From NCBI GenBank assembly GCA_001792895.1, contig MARA01000052.1, positions 1-64,000 of the forward strand: a stretch of DNA of 64,000 nt, read 5' to 3'. Source of the stretch: Lentinus brumalis (Eukaryota > Basidiomycota > Agaricomycetes > Polyporales > Polyporaceae). The translations under genes and the position numbers were made by a program. The notes under the pieces were generated by a model, which had not been told where the DNA came from, did not search any database, and saw only the letters and a list, made by a program, of their open reading frames with translations. Shown in pieces: positions 10,507 to 22,183 of the stretch (positions within the stretch are counted from its first letter, which is position 1; the number at the start of each line of letters is the position of its first letter).

Positions 10507-10871
10507 TGTTACGACTGATCGTCGAGGGGGATCAGGGAAGACTCACAAGACAAGCAGGGGCGTCAACGAGCACTTGTGCAGCGAGAGCAGAGCAAGGCTT
10601 GACGATCAGGGCTGGGGACAAGGTGTATTGAGAGAGGTATCTACAGAGCGAAGTACAGCTTGGCTTACCTGGGGAAAAGAGGTCGAAACTGAGGGTCCCC
10701 AGGTAGCGCTGGTGGTCTTCTATACATGAGGGAACAACAGCATCAGAAGACAATAGTGTGAGAAACATCATGGATGAAGACAATAACATGAGAGAGACCA
10801 TGGGCATGGTGATCGAACAATGGGGTGACTGGGAAAGGAAATGAACAGTACCGGGGAGCCTGTTCGTAACA
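10507..10871. mobile_element. Solo LTR, 365 bp, with 5-bp target duplication
   Basis: Begins TGTTACG and ends CGTAACA like the LTR at 8690 and is flanked by CACAA on both sides (10502-10506 and 10872-10876). The interior differs from that copy in most places but shares a GGTGTATT motif and a related internal segment, so it is the same or a sister LTR family. Confidence 0.9.
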
Positions 10872-10919
10872 CACAACAGCAGGCAGTTCCCACCTGGAAC
10901 ATTGCAGCGAGCAGCCCAC

Positions 10920-11003
10920 CGCTCACAGCAGGGTGCAAGCAGCCGACCATTCACAGCAGGGTGCAAGCGGCCAACCGCTCACAGCAAGGTACAAGCAGCC
11001 AGG
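10920..11003. repeat. 28-bp tandem repeat, three copies
   Basis: CACAGCAGGGTGCAAGC recurs with a 28-bp period, each time followed by an (A/G)GCC(G/A)ACC(G/A)(T/C)TC segment that resembles a half of the satellite palindrome. Confidence 0.75.
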
Positions 11004-11049
11004 ACGTAGCCCGCGAGTGGACGACTGCTCATATTGTACCATACACTCT

Positions 11050-11255
11050 GCAACTGCTCACCTTCTACACAGTTCTGAGTGGTTGCCTGCTCGTTTGCTA
11101 CTCATACTGATCACACCAACCTCCCTGCCACCAACCGCTCCTCCACCGCAATTTATGCTCCCCAGCAACTTGGCCGCTCCCAATGTATATCCAGCCCAAT
11201 AATGCTCACCCTTACCTCTCCCTAACCCTTGCAGGGTTACAGAAATATGTATTAA
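11050..11255. repeat. Dispersed 205-bp subtelomeric repeat, copy 2
   Basis: Second full copy of the repeat at 9926-10132. The telomere-like core has decayed here to CTCTCCCTAACCCTTGCAGG. Confidence 0.85.
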
Positions 11256-11649
11256 TCATGATTGTGCAAGTAGTCCAGCATTCAATCTAATTGTGGGTGC
11301 TCTGAGCCGGTGTACCTCCATTACAGATGTCCATGTGGTTAGCATAACAAGCCAGAGCCACTATAGTATGGGCGCAAAGCAGAGAACTCTGTGTGGTTGA
11401 TCAAAGACTGATATCTGATATGAGTAAAGTGTGAAATCATAAGACAGTCAGTGCGAAGTAAAACAGGCGGAGATAGATATAAGTGGAGTTGGATATCAGT
11501 AGAGGCGGCTAATATCAGAGTTCAGAGTAAAGTGAACTAAGTATGGAAGCAACAATATAGGAAACACATGTGGTTCGTGAATGATGGACAAATCATCTGA
11601 GGGGAGTCTAAGTCAATTTGAGCTCTCAGAGGCACAGAGCAACATAATA
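11256..11649. other. AT-rich stretch without a supported gene
   Basis: Purine-rich sequence with many AGATATAAGTGGAG-like phrases. It resembles, loosely, the interior of the LTR family seen near 45.3 kb and 55.4 kb, but I cannot align it convincingly. Confidence 0.4.
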
Positions 11650-12881
11650 TCAGTAAATATACAATCGAGATCTGGGGCACAACATAACCATAATAGCTAC
11701 ACTGATGTCAAGGATATAATCAGTGTTTGATGCCAGTTTTGGATGAACATCAATATAGATATTGCCTTGGCTCGTATAATAGACAGACACAGCAAGGATT
11801 GAGTTGGCAGCACTGAGTTGCTGTGCATCTTTCAAAATGAGCTGTAGTAGTTTGAATTGGCCATCAACTGACTTGAAATAAATTGACCCCATCACTGACC
11901 TGCAAAAAGCCTGGGGAATCACCACCTCGCCATGCTAGAGCTCTGTTACCCAGCTTCATTTGTCTGTTTGTGAAGCAATTATTATCCCAAAAGTGGATCC
12001 TATAACATCGAAACAATGATCATCACCTATAGTAGACATTTTTTGATGTTTTTCTTTGATACTCTGTATGCAACCATTCACCCAATGACAACCACTCTTG
12101 TCCCTTGCAGTCATCAGGGCATCCTTTATGCCAGTGGACTCTTCCAGCAATGCCTTTTCCCTGTACTTTTTTGTCTGGCCTTGAGGATGGCCAGTACCAG
12201 ACTATTTTTGCTACTACTTCTTGATTGTATTCAGTTTTGACGGATGTCATCACTTTAGTGATACCATTTTTTGTAGCTATCTCCTTGGCACTTGCAGTTA
12301 GGGTTATCATCTCTTCTTTGTCCTGGTGTGGCTGAGTTCTAATCTTGGAAATAGAGAAGGCTGCTCCAAGTTCCTTGTCATTATAAGACATGTGATATCT
12401 GCTCCAAGGCTTTTTGATTTCCCTTCTTTCTCCATGTAGTTGTGATTGAACAACTAGTGCTGGACAAGGGCCACTATGAAGAGAGGGCAAGGGTTCTAGA
12501 AGGTCATAGTGAGATATTGCCAGTGTTTCATCATGAATCAGTCTCAAAAGGGATCCCACCATTCCAGTATTGTGGCTGCATCACAATGTTGCTGACCAGC
12601 ACCTTCACTTCTTGTGCGGAGGGGCTTGACTGTACCGTCTCAGGCCATTTCAGATCAGGACTTGAATAGTGCGGTGCTGAATCATCAGGCAGGCTGCCCT
12701 GTGGGATAGTTGGGTGGGAGCTGAGTGGTATATGGCTGCCTTGTGCATCGCCTGCGGATGGTTCCTCAGGCACTTGTTGTAATTTCCACCAAGCATCAAA
12801 CTCATTGTCCTGGGTCAGCTCATAGAAGTCCTTAGAGAAGTCCAGATGGTCTGGGAAGTTGTTCATATCTGAGAGGTCCAT
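11650..12881 (-). CDS. Unknown three-exon protein
   Basis: No family recognised. The start is MDLSDMNNFPDHLDFSKDF (ATG at 12879-12881), an acidic N-terminal region that continues to about 12545. A 63-bp intron (donor GTGGGA, acceptor TTCTAG) joins WN to EPLPSLHSGP in frame, followed by a Lys-rich central exon (about 12023-12482; SRYHMSYNDKELGAAFSIS). A further intron leads to a C-terminal exon at 11650-11890 (FKLLQLILKDAQQLSAANSI) ending LYIY. The central part looks globular, and the N-terminus is Ser/Pro/Asp-rich and probably disordered. It is isolated among repeats and could be a subtelomeric family gene. Confidence 0.5.
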
Positions 12882-13139
12882 GTCTGAGACTGAGAGTCTG
12901 ACTGAGTGTATGTGGAGGGAGAGTAAGACAGAAATGGTCGAGATAGGGCTGGGGGAGGATGCGCGGCTTGATCTGTCCAACACCTGTCGACCGAGACTTC
13001 TTATACTCATACGCTGTGGCGATCCGGCCCCAGCGGCGTATACATGTGGCGAGCGAAGTCCGCGCCCCAACACTCCGGTCGCGCGTGGCCAACGCGGCGA
13101 TGGGCGAAGGACAAGCCATCGGGCATGGGGCATCTAAAT

Positions 13140-16100
13140 GCTCTCCTACCTCGCGCTTTTGAATAGAATACGAACGACGACGGTCGTCATGCATGTGCGG
13201 CACTCAAGGTCAGACAAAAGTGTCGCTATTGAGACTGGGATACAACAAGACAAAAGGGATCGCACGCGCCCCCGTGCTTGTCTCCTTGCGACCGCTGACA
13301 ATACCAGCTTGATAATTGTCGAGCGTTAGCTACAATACGTTGCCGATATAACAGCCCGTGGGCCATGACGTACGGCGTAGGTCCGTCGCACTCGCACTTC
13401 TTCTCCGGGTACCGCGATTGTAGCAAGTCGTACATCCGGAACAGACATGCGAGCAAGCTGCCAAGGGGCGTCGCGACTGCGCCCTCAGGGGGAAACAAGA
13501 CGAGCGAGGAAGGACACTGTGGCGTGCCGTGTTCCCGAGGTCCAGCTGGAATGCATCAGCACAGCGAGATCAATGTCTCGAGCAAAACCGGCCTTCTCCT
13601 TCGTGTACAGGGGCGAAAGAAGGTGACATGAATGACGTCCGGAAGGAGGGAGCACTCACACGATGTCTGAGCACAATGGGTCCGAGTCCCGACGAGCGGC
13701 GCAAAGCGCGGCGTATCCATGCGACAGAATACAAGCTGGCTTCATAAAAGGCGAACATCAGCAGTAGTGCATGGACAATGCAGTAGTTTGTGACGCACAG
13801 CGGAGACTCGTGGGCGCAGCACACAGCAGGTTGCGCTGGACGAGATGCGGACATCCTCCTCGACAAGTGTTCCACGCACACGTTGCCGAGGCGAGGTGAA
13901 TACGGTTAGTGATCGCCGATCGGGTCAGTCGTGCTCGTGGTGACACTGTCGTTCCAGACAGGACAGCACGAACCATGCATGTGTCTGTGCCTGCGCGACA
14001 CAAGTGGGGGTAGCGGCGGGCGAACGGGGCGCTGGCTTGAGGACCGTGTTGATCCCTCGGCCGGGGAGGCGTCCAGCGCGAGCTCTACTGACGCAGACAA
14101 TAATGACGGACGGGCACCATGCACTTACTTGGACCGTTCGTTGTTCCCCTCGGCAGCCCACAAATCCTACGTGCTTGACCGCACGGTGAGAAGCCCACGG
14201 GTGTGGCGACGAAGACGGTTGCAACACCGATGCTCACGCGTTGGTAGCATGTCATGGCTAGTCGAGAGTTTGGAAGTAATAGATGCGTTTCGCCATGGAG
14301 GCAAGGAGGCAAAGTGCAAGTCCGAACGGCGCGGAGACCGTGGTCAAGAACCCTAACCCAAGCATGGCAGGGTGCTCGACGCTGTCCTTCTCTTCTTCCT
14401 CGCCGTCTCGCTCGCTCTCTTCCTAGATCTACCTTGTCCTGTCATGATCTTGCCTTACTCTTCCACCTCGCCTTCGGACCCTAGATCACCATACTATCTC
14501 AGCCCGAGCACGATGGTATTGGACGCAAGCAAGCAGGGTAGATACACGAAATCCGCGGCGAGCTGAGGGGTGTCGGGAGTTTCACAGCACTATATGACTG
14601 TATTGCGGATAGCCGAAGGGTTTCTTGTATATGAAGGTAAGCTCTCTCTCCGGGTACGAGTACTATTACTTCTACTAAAAAATCATGTTGCTCAGCGGGT
14701 CTGCGCCCGCCACACCTGAACCGTCCACTTTCAGGTCTTAGCACGTACTGGCTCGCTGGTAGCTTTCTGAGTGCACATAGGACATACACTTCTATCCTCC
14801 TGCGTCTGTGCTGTCTCTCGCGTATGTCACCAATCTCCCCGTTCCTGATCTGATTCACGACACCATAAAGATCCACTCGCGCGATGCCGCGGCTCAATGG
14901 ATCCAAACCAGGTGGGGCGGGATGAAGCTTCAAGGTGGCAGAGTAGCAGGAGTCTGGAGGACCCCACTACGTCTTGGTAAGTCCGGATTCATCTCCTTCA
15001 CCTCTTCGTACACGGCCTATCCTGCAGTACTGGCATTTGCCTTATTTATCATGCTAGAAGAAGAACACCGTCAATGTTTGTCACGGTGTAAGTTGCCCCG
15101 CTCGGTGAATCGAGAAACTTCGCTTGATCTGGCGTTCGCTCAGATATGATCGCTCGACCGCGAGGCCAGGCGAGGCCGCGTCTCATGGAGCAGCACCGTC
15201 GGAGACCTTGGTGGCGGGGTCCTCGCCTCGATGCAGCTCCATAGCGAGTCTCGTCGAAGTCTATGTCGCAAGCCGCGGGCCCGTGTTTCTCTTGCCTCGG
15301 AACGTCTCAGCATGCACTGTTGGTTGGCACGTCACTCCAACACATACTCTCCGGTTGCTATCAGCATCTGGCGACGTAAAAGAGCTTGGTTAGCAGGCGA
15401 GACAACTCACTGGCTTGCTGGACTGTCCCGAGGCCCGGACGACACGGCGCAGTGAGGAGCGAGGAGCTGCTGCGGGAGACAACGCGGGAGCTCAATGTCA
15501 GTCCAGAAGATGCGCTCTCGAGCGCTGCCATCAAGTAATGCAGCCGCAGGCGCAAACCGCCTCCCACCGTCGACATGGCCATGTTGCGGGTGTCTCTCGG
15601 ATTTTTTCGCCCTCGCACACCTTCTGGCCAATTGGACGTCACCGCTCGATACTCATGAGGGCCAGGCGGCACGAATTCTTCCGATGCGGCGTAGTACATC
15701 GCAAGCAGCCCCTTGGCCCTGGCTCTGAGCGACCATCTCTGTGCCGCATCTCAAGATTTCTCAACGTCGTCATAGCTGCAAGCCCCCTTTAGGGCCGTGA
15801 AGGACTCACCAGATGCTGTATCTCCGTCAATTATTTCTCCACTACCTTACCCATCCCCTACTCCTGCTTCTCCCGTCTCTGTGATGCCATCCTGACGAGT
15901 TTCCAGCTGTCGCAGGCAGATCTGGACCTACCAATCCGAACATGGTGTGGTTGCGCCACAAGCACTTCCGGGCGACATCCTTCTGGCCGACATCGTACTC
16001 GCAGGCTTGTCCGCTCGTCCAGGCCCGATGCTCTGGGATTCAAGCACGCTGCACGGCGCAGGGACCATCAGTTGTCGACCAGTCTCGGCTCTATAGAACG

Positions 16101-16590
16101 ATCCCGGAGTTCCAGGTGAGCGAAGGAGTCAAGTAACATGACTCAAGTTTGCCTGACGTGCTCCCCAGCGCAGAGCATGCAGTCAAGCAGTAGATGAAGA
16201 GCCGCTCGGCCATCAGAGGGCAACAGTGGACAATAGCTGCCTACTACTGGTGCTCACGGTCGTCGCCGGCGTTGAGGACAAGGAGAGCTATGTGGAGCGC
16301 AGAAAGAACGTCGATGGCGCCGACTGGCGACACCAAACGCGAATCCGTTCATGACCTCGAGCAACCGGTCCCCGTGCGCCGTCGTCGCCGCGTCACCACA
16401 CTCCATTTTCCTCTCCTCTATGACCGCCCTCGATAATCTAAGAAACATTAAAGACTTGTGGCGGGAACTTGCCGAGTGGAAGCCAAACGGCCGTCCATCG
16501 CGTCTGCTGTCCAGCATGGTGAGTAGACTTCTGGTCGCCTGAAGTCGACACAGAGATCGCATGTGCGTCTCCCCATGTTGTCGCTGAAAC
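13140..16590. other. GC-rich 3.4-kb stretch with no supportable gene
   Basis: Frames are short and lie on both strands. A few splice-like sites (for example GTAAGT on the minus strand near 14140 and on the plus strand near 14977) do not chain into a protein I recognise. Base composition already matches the genic block that follows, unlike the AT-richer subtelomere. It could hold a decayed gene or a non-coding transcript. Confidence 0.4.
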
Positions 16591-16740
16591 GTCATGCTCG
16601 AGTTTCGCAGCTACTCGAGGGCAACTCTCGATTTCAATGTTAAACTTCGAGAGCGAATTAGATTTGTATTAGTCTACTACTACTACCACCACCACCACCA
16701 TCTCCTCCTACCTCCGCGTCGCTATCCACTCGACAAACGC

Positions 16741-18825
16741 TCAATCACGCACCTCGAGCAGGACCGGGACCTCCGGCCTCGGCGCCGCGAAGTAATCCCG
16801 ATACTCCCTGTCAAACTTCTCCCTGTCGAACCGCTCCCCCGCGCGAATGCGGAACCGCTGCAGCAGCGCGCAAACGACCATGCGCATCTCCTGCATCGCA
16901 AGCGTCTTGCCCACGCAGTTCATCGGCCCGTGCGAGAACGGGAGGAAGCCGGCCTCGTTGTGCACGAGCGTCGCCTTGTCGAAGCCGCGCGCGGCGGGGT
17001 CCGTGGGCGGGAGCGAGGGGTCGCCGGCCGCGAGGAGCCAGCGCTCGGGCCAGAAGGAGGACGGGTCGGTGAAGTTGCGCGGGTCGTGCTGCGTCGAGTA
17101 GATGTGGCACCAGAACATCGTTCCCGGCGGGAGGTAGAGGTTGCCTGCGAGGACGCCCTGGCCGTTCGGAGGGACCTGGCGTTGGCTGCCTCCGGGTACG
17201 GGCGGGTACACGCGCAGGACTTCGTTGCTGCTCGTCGGTCAGTACTCAATCGCGCGTGAACGAACGGCAGGAGAGAGAGCTCACAGTACGGCATTCAGGT
17301 AGGACATCTGACGGTGGTGCTTCGTACTCATCGGGTCCTCACCGGGCGAGTAGAACTTGTCGATCTCAGCCTGCAGCCTCTCGTACACCTCGGGGTACGT
17401 GAGCAAACAGTAGACGAGAGTCGTCATCGCGCTTGATGTCGTGTCTGCGCCGGCGATGATGGCGAGAACGCCGTCGTCGACGAGCTGCTGCGTCGGAGGA
17501 GGCTGCGCATCCGGTATGTCTTCTTGGTTCTGCGCGACTCGTTAGCGGTAACGGGATTCGAGAACGGGCGGGTACGCACGAGGTAGTGGAACAGGTCCTT
17601 CTTCTCTGAACCCTTCTTCACGCGCGCGAGGGTGCACTCGACGCACCGGTTCAGGAGGATGATCAGATTCCCGGTCGCCGCTGGGATCTTTCCGATGTAG
17701 ACACCGAGCCAGGGCACGTGTCCGAAGAACGTCGAGATGCTGTTGATCGTCAGTCTCTGCATGGTTCGGGCGTGCGGGAGTAGGACACGCACAACATGCC
17801 CTCGTCGAGCAGTGCCCAGACATTCCCCTCGTCGTGGCCCGCTTCGAGCAACTCGGAGCCTCCGCCGAACGCCATGTCCGACATGAAGTCATACCTGCAG
17901 CTCGACCATCAGCATCGCACTCGACGGAAGGAACACCATACGAACGTGAGGTAGTTGATCCAGGTGCCAATATTGAGCTCGCCCTTCTGCTCCTCCAGAC
18001 GGGACAAGAGTTGCCGGGCGCGGCGCGCGATAAAGTGCTCGTACTCCTTGATCGCGGCGGGGCCCATCCCGCGCTGCCAGTTCTTGCGCCGACGCAGGTG
18101 CACGTCCGTGTCCTGGATACCGACCAACGGAAGACCTGTGGCGCTGAGCATACGGCCGATGAAGTCTGGGAAGACACCCGGTCAGCATGAGACAGGACGG
18201 TCGCGCGAAATCGCAAACGTACGTGGACCCTTCGGAACGCCGGAGGGACCCATGAGTGGGTTGATGAGCGAGGCGTCGCGGATGGAGAGCTCGTTCGGAC
18301 CTACGATATGGTCTCAGCCGGGGACGCAAGGTGCAAGAGCTGAATGGATGCAGGAACGTACCGATGCGGACGACGTCGCCGTACCGCTCATGGAGCGATT
18401 TGATGTATTTGTGCTGGAATCCCGGAACACAGACCGCAGCCATGTATAGTTTGGATATCCTGCAGCCAAGCGGACCTGGGTACCGGGCAAGGGGATGCAG
18501 GGGAGAGAGACGGTAAAGAACGACAGAGGTAGCGAGCGTGGCGAGGTATGTCGAGTAGAGGACGAGAGCAGCGTACGGCAGCGACCATTCTGACGGCAGC
18601 GCGAATGCGGTGACGAGCGTAGGGGGCCGAGGAGGAGCGCGGCGTGCACGGCGACGTTGTAGGTCTCGTACCTGCGGAAGATCTGGTGCGCGACCTGGAG
18701 GAGCGGGCGCAGTCAGTAAGATAGTAGGAAATCGACGGGGCCAAGATGACACGAACCAGTCCGAGGGATACAGCGATCGCTACCGCCCGCGAAGGCGAGA
18801 CACCTTCAGCGGATGCTGCTGGCAT
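16741..18825 (-). CDS. Cytochrome P450 monooxygenase
   Basis: Heme-thiolate monooxygenase, probably anchored in the ER. The start is MPAASAEGVSPSRAVAIAVS at 18825, then hydrophobic segments near 18500-18650 (N-terminal anchor) and a proline hinge (RYPGPLG). The I-helix oxygen-binding motif AGADTTS is at about 17440-17460, the K-helix ExxR (NEVLRVYPP) at about 17205-17225, the PERW motif at about 17035, and the heme loop FSHGPMNCVGK with the cysteine ligand at about 16905-16935. At least six introns interrupt it. One oddity: between HAALLLGP and TLVTAF the frame slips by one base at a run of five C (18622-18626 as G on the plus strand). A sixth C would restore it. Substrate and CYP family cannot be assigned. 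A secondary-metabolite cluster is not apparent around it. Confidence 0.92.
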
Positions 18826-18899
18826 GGAGGAGGTAAGGTGGTGAAGAGGGAGGGGATTCGCCAGGCCATGTATGGCTGGGTCCTTATACCCCGGCTACG

Positions 18900-19450
18900 T
18901 CTTTTCCATCAGGGCAGCCGGAGGAAAAGACACTAAGAGAACGCGTCCAATGGGAGATAAGCTTTTGCGTGGCAGATCAAGCGGTGGATACATGAAGTCT
19001 GTTCCGGAACGCTTGCGGCATTGAAACGTGAAAGTAGCGAGAAGTAGCGGCGCGGCGGGATGCGCGAGTTTCCTTCAAGCCTCGACCTGTAGTTCGTGGA
19101 CGAGTCCGAGCCGTGGCCTCATCGCGACCGGGGCTTAGCGGAGGGTAATTGCGACTTACATACATAGCAGCAGCAATATACGAATGTGCGGACCTCGCTG
19201 CGGGTCATCGTTCTTCCGCCTCCGATATTGCAGCACGTCGAGCGAGGGTCTTGCGGTGGTGGAGGCCAGGCAGCTGCAGGAGCCGTCCCTCGCGCGTTCG
19301 GTCGTCTCAAGCCAAGCCGATGAAAGCAAAGGTTAACATGAGTGCAAAAGGTATCCGCGTCACCAAGCGCGAACGAAGCCGAGTTGCGTCGGACTTCCCC
19401 GCCACCTGTCCTCCTCTCGTCTAACCACCACCACCCGCTGCTGTCCACGA
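18900..19450. other. Intergenic region between P450 and macro-domain gene
   Basis: About 550 bp between two divergent genes. It is expected to hold both promoters, but I see no clear TATA box or repeat. Confidence 0.4.
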
Positions 19451-19451
19451 C

Positions 19452-20270
19452 ATGGTCCTACCGCTCGAGACGCACCGTCCTCCCCGCGAGCCACCAGTAG
19501 CTGACCCCTCTGTCCTACCGTCCTTCGTCCTCATCGCCCCGCCCCGGAGCACGAACCTGCCATCCCTCTGCGATGCGTGGAAGACCGCGCTCGCCGACCT
19601 CCCTCCTGCGATAGCGGCCAAGTTCTCCGTCAAGGAAACCCGCCTCGACCCACCCGCGCTAGCACAAGAGTTCGGGACATTCGACTGCGTCGTATCCCCG
19701 CGAACGCCTTCGGGATCATGGACGGCGGGTGAGTCCTCCTCGCACCCCCAGACTCTCGGGGTCACACCCACCCCGGGCTCGCAGGTACGACCTCGCGCTC
19801 TCCCGCGCCTTCCCCGTCGACGGCGACATCTGGGCCCTCACGAACACCGTGCAGGACGTCCTCCGCGCGCAGCACCGCGGCTACCTCCCGCCCGCCTCCT
19901 GCGCGCTCGTCCCGCTCTCTCGCGCGCTCACGGCGTCCAACGCGCTCGCGTGCACCGTCCTCGCCGTCGTCCCCACCATGCGCACCCCCGAGGACGTCTC
20001 CTGGCACCGCGACCTCGTCTACGACGCCATGTGGAACCTCCTCAGCGCGCTCTGGCGGTGGAACAGCGGCGAGCGGCCGCCGGGCGCGGGCACGGTCGAG
20101 AGGGTGCTCATGACCGGGCTGGGGACGGGCGCTGGGGGAATAGGGTACGACAAGTGCGCGAGGCAGATGTGTCTTGCTGCGCTCAACTTTGCGAGGGGTG
20201 GGGAGAGCGCCCTCGCTGGGACGATGTCATCCCGCGAGCGAAGGAAATGGACGGCACCAGGGCTCTGTGA
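19452..20270 (+). CDS. Macro-domain-like (ADP-ribose-binding) protein, frameshifted in this sequence
   Basis: Resembles fungal macro-domain-like proteins: N-terminal segment to FDCVVS, then the loop (P)ANAFGIMDGG, YDLALSRAF, and a C-terminal half with RVLMTGLGTGAGGIGYDKCA and RWDDVIPRAKEM. Macro domains bind or hydrolyse ADP-ribose derivatives. One intron (19729-19784; GTGAGT to GCAG) interrupts GGY. Two single-base gaps break the frame: the C run at 19696-19699 needs one more C for SPANAF, and the G run at 20200-20203 needs one more G for GGGERPRWDD. With both corrected the protein is continuous to the TGA at 20268-20270. Both are homopolymers, so assembly error is more likely than decay. 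Confidence 0.72.
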   Translation: MVLPLETHRPPREPPVADPSVLPSFVLIAPPRSTNLPSLCDAWKTALADLPPAIAAKFSVKETRLDPPALAQEFGTFDCVVSPRTPSGSWTAGESSSHPQTLGVTPTPGSQVRPRALPRLPRRRRHLGPHEHRAGRPPRAAPRLPPARLLRARPALSRAHGVQRARVHRPRRRPHHAHPRGRLLAPRPRLRRHVEPPQRALAVEQRRAAAGRGHGREGAHDRAGDGRWGNRVRQVREADVSCCAQLCEGWGERPRWDDVIPRAKEMDGTRAL

Positions 20271-20482
20271 GATCTACGCGACAACCCGTGACACCGAAAT
20301 GTAAGTCAAGCACACTTCAGACAACGAGGCGCAAACGTGTGGAGTAGACAAGCCGGCAGGAATAGATTCAGATTGCTGATTAACATGATACAAAGCGCTA
20401 TATAACACAAGAACATGCAGGAACGAGTTGCGACCGAGACAAAGACAACAGACGAGCGAGGGAATACGTGCGCGCGGTGCGC

Positions 20483-21958
20483 CTAGTCGTCGCCGATTTT
20501 GGGTGCGAGGTAGTACCGGATGTGGCCCTGGTTGAACTCGTACGAGACCTGCGAGCCCCCGCGGTGTCAGCGACGCGCCATAGAACAGCCAACACGGCAC
20601 TCACGAGTAGAGGGACGTCGTTGCTCATCATGAGCTGGACCTTCTTCGAGAGCGTGGAGCTCTTTGAGAAGTTGACAAGGTACTTCAAGCTGAAGGTGAG
20701 CGTCACGGCCTGGTTCATCTCGATACGGACGCCCTCAAAGTCGTCGTCCTCGTCATCGTCCTTCTGCTTCTTCGCCTTCTTTGCCGGCTTGCGGGACTGT
20801 ACGCGACCTCAGGCGGGGGGCGCGGAAGAGGAATACGTCGGACGTACCTTGGCAGGTGCCCGCTTGCGCTTCTTGCTGGAGCCCTCGTCATCCTCGTCCT
20901 CGTCCTCACCGTCCTCCTCCTTGGCTGGCTTGAACTCGCCCTCGCCCTCGTCCTCATCGTCGCCGTTCATCTCGACGTCCTCGCCGTTCTCATCCTTCTC
21001 CTCCTTCTTGACCTTCTCCTTCTTGATCTTCTCCTTCTTGATCTTGCCGCCCTCGCCGTCGCTCTCGGCGTCGTCCTCTTCTTCGGGCTCGTCCTCCTCC
21101 TCGTCATCGTCGTCCTTGCGCTTGGACGACGAGCCCTTCTTCGGAGCGGCCTCGGCGGACTGCCTGAGGAGGATGTTGCCGTTGGCGGCCTCGCCGTCGG
21201 AGACGAAGCGGATGCCCTCCTTGGAGACTTCGATGCGGACGGACTCGCCAAGGAGGGAGAGATCGCGGACGATGCGCGAGAACTCGGCAGAAGGGAGGGT
21301 GACGCTGGCGTCGTACTCGGTGTCGGGGATGCCGAGGGTGTCGGCGTCGATGTCCATCAACTTCATCTCGTACTCTGCAATCCTGTCCGTGTCTGTGGTT
21401 GAGGCGCTGAGGTTAGCAGGAGGTACTTAGGGTGGTTCGACGCGACCACTGCGCGAGCCAGCACGCCAGAAGGAGCCTCGGAGCCCAGACGACGCGTCTG
21501 AGGGGAGATTCAGCGGGGAGACACGTACTCTTTGCTTCGTAGGTGAGGGAGAGAATGTCGGCATCGTCTGTTGCCTTGAGGGTGAGAATGTCGTCGTCCT
21601 TGGCGCACTTGAGGACCTTTGTGAGGGAACCGAGGTTGACACCGAGAGGGATTGCACGGTCGCAGCGGTAACGCTTGAAGCCGGAAGCCTCGAGCTTGAC
21701 CGCGACGAGGGCGACGTGGGAGTTGTCCATTGCTTGGAGTGTCTGGCCACAGCAGACGCGTCAACGACCGAGCGACAGAACATGTGCAGAGAACGTACGA
21801 TTGCCTCCTCATTGCACTCGAAGTTGGCGTCGGAGACGAGCTCCTTGACGGCTGGCGCGTCGCGTCGCGTCAGCAGTGGCCACCGGACAATGGGGTGGAC
21901 ACTCACCGTCGAGGAGACGCTTGAGGATGGCGGCCTCGGAGAGCTTCGCTTCAAGCAT
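20483..21958 (-). CDS. PCNA: PCNA (DNA sliding clamp) with a large charged insertion
   Basis: Proliferating cell nuclear antigen, the trimeric clamp for replicative polymerases and repair factors in the nucleus. It starts [16 protein letters not shown] (21958); exons continue [69 protein letters not shown] and end [13 protein letters not shown] (stop 20483-20485), so both domains and the C-terminal signature are present, with five introns. Canonical PCNA is about 260 residues; this one is about 370. Between [10 protein letters not shown] and [12 protein letters not shown], where other PCNAs have a loop of about 10 residues, it carries about 115-125 residues of Asp/Glu runs alternating with Lys repeats ([19 protein letters not shown]) and NLS-like KKRKRAPAK and KKAKKQK. 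The insertion is interrupted by an intron at about 20797-20847. Confidence 0.95.
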
Positions 21959-22183
21959 CGTGGGTAGCAGCAGACGAGGAGGGCGGGGGTGGATGACGCG
22001 AGGGGCGAGGGGGACGAGGGGAAGACGACGAGCACAGACCTCGACGCGTCCCGCCTTTTGCCCGGCGGAGTTCCAATCGCGTGCGTCACACGTGTCACTT
22101 ACGCGTCGTCACGCAGACGCGCTCACGCGTTGGACTCGGGCTTGCCTTCGACGACGACGACGCCGCCGACGCCGTTCTCTGCG

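Noticed and set aside
8445..11003. Possible CRISPR-like array
   Set aside because: Units are tandem and fully repetitive without unique spacers, and the genome is eukaryotic.
16741..18825. Calling the P450 a pseudogene
   Set aside because: All catalytic motifs are intact and the only lesion is a one-base shortfall in a homopolymer, shared in kind with other genes of the block.
20468..21430. Long plus-strand Ser-rich frame
   Set aside because: It is the antisense of the PCNA gene's Asp/Glu-rich insertion; the minus strand encodes conserved PCNA sequence.
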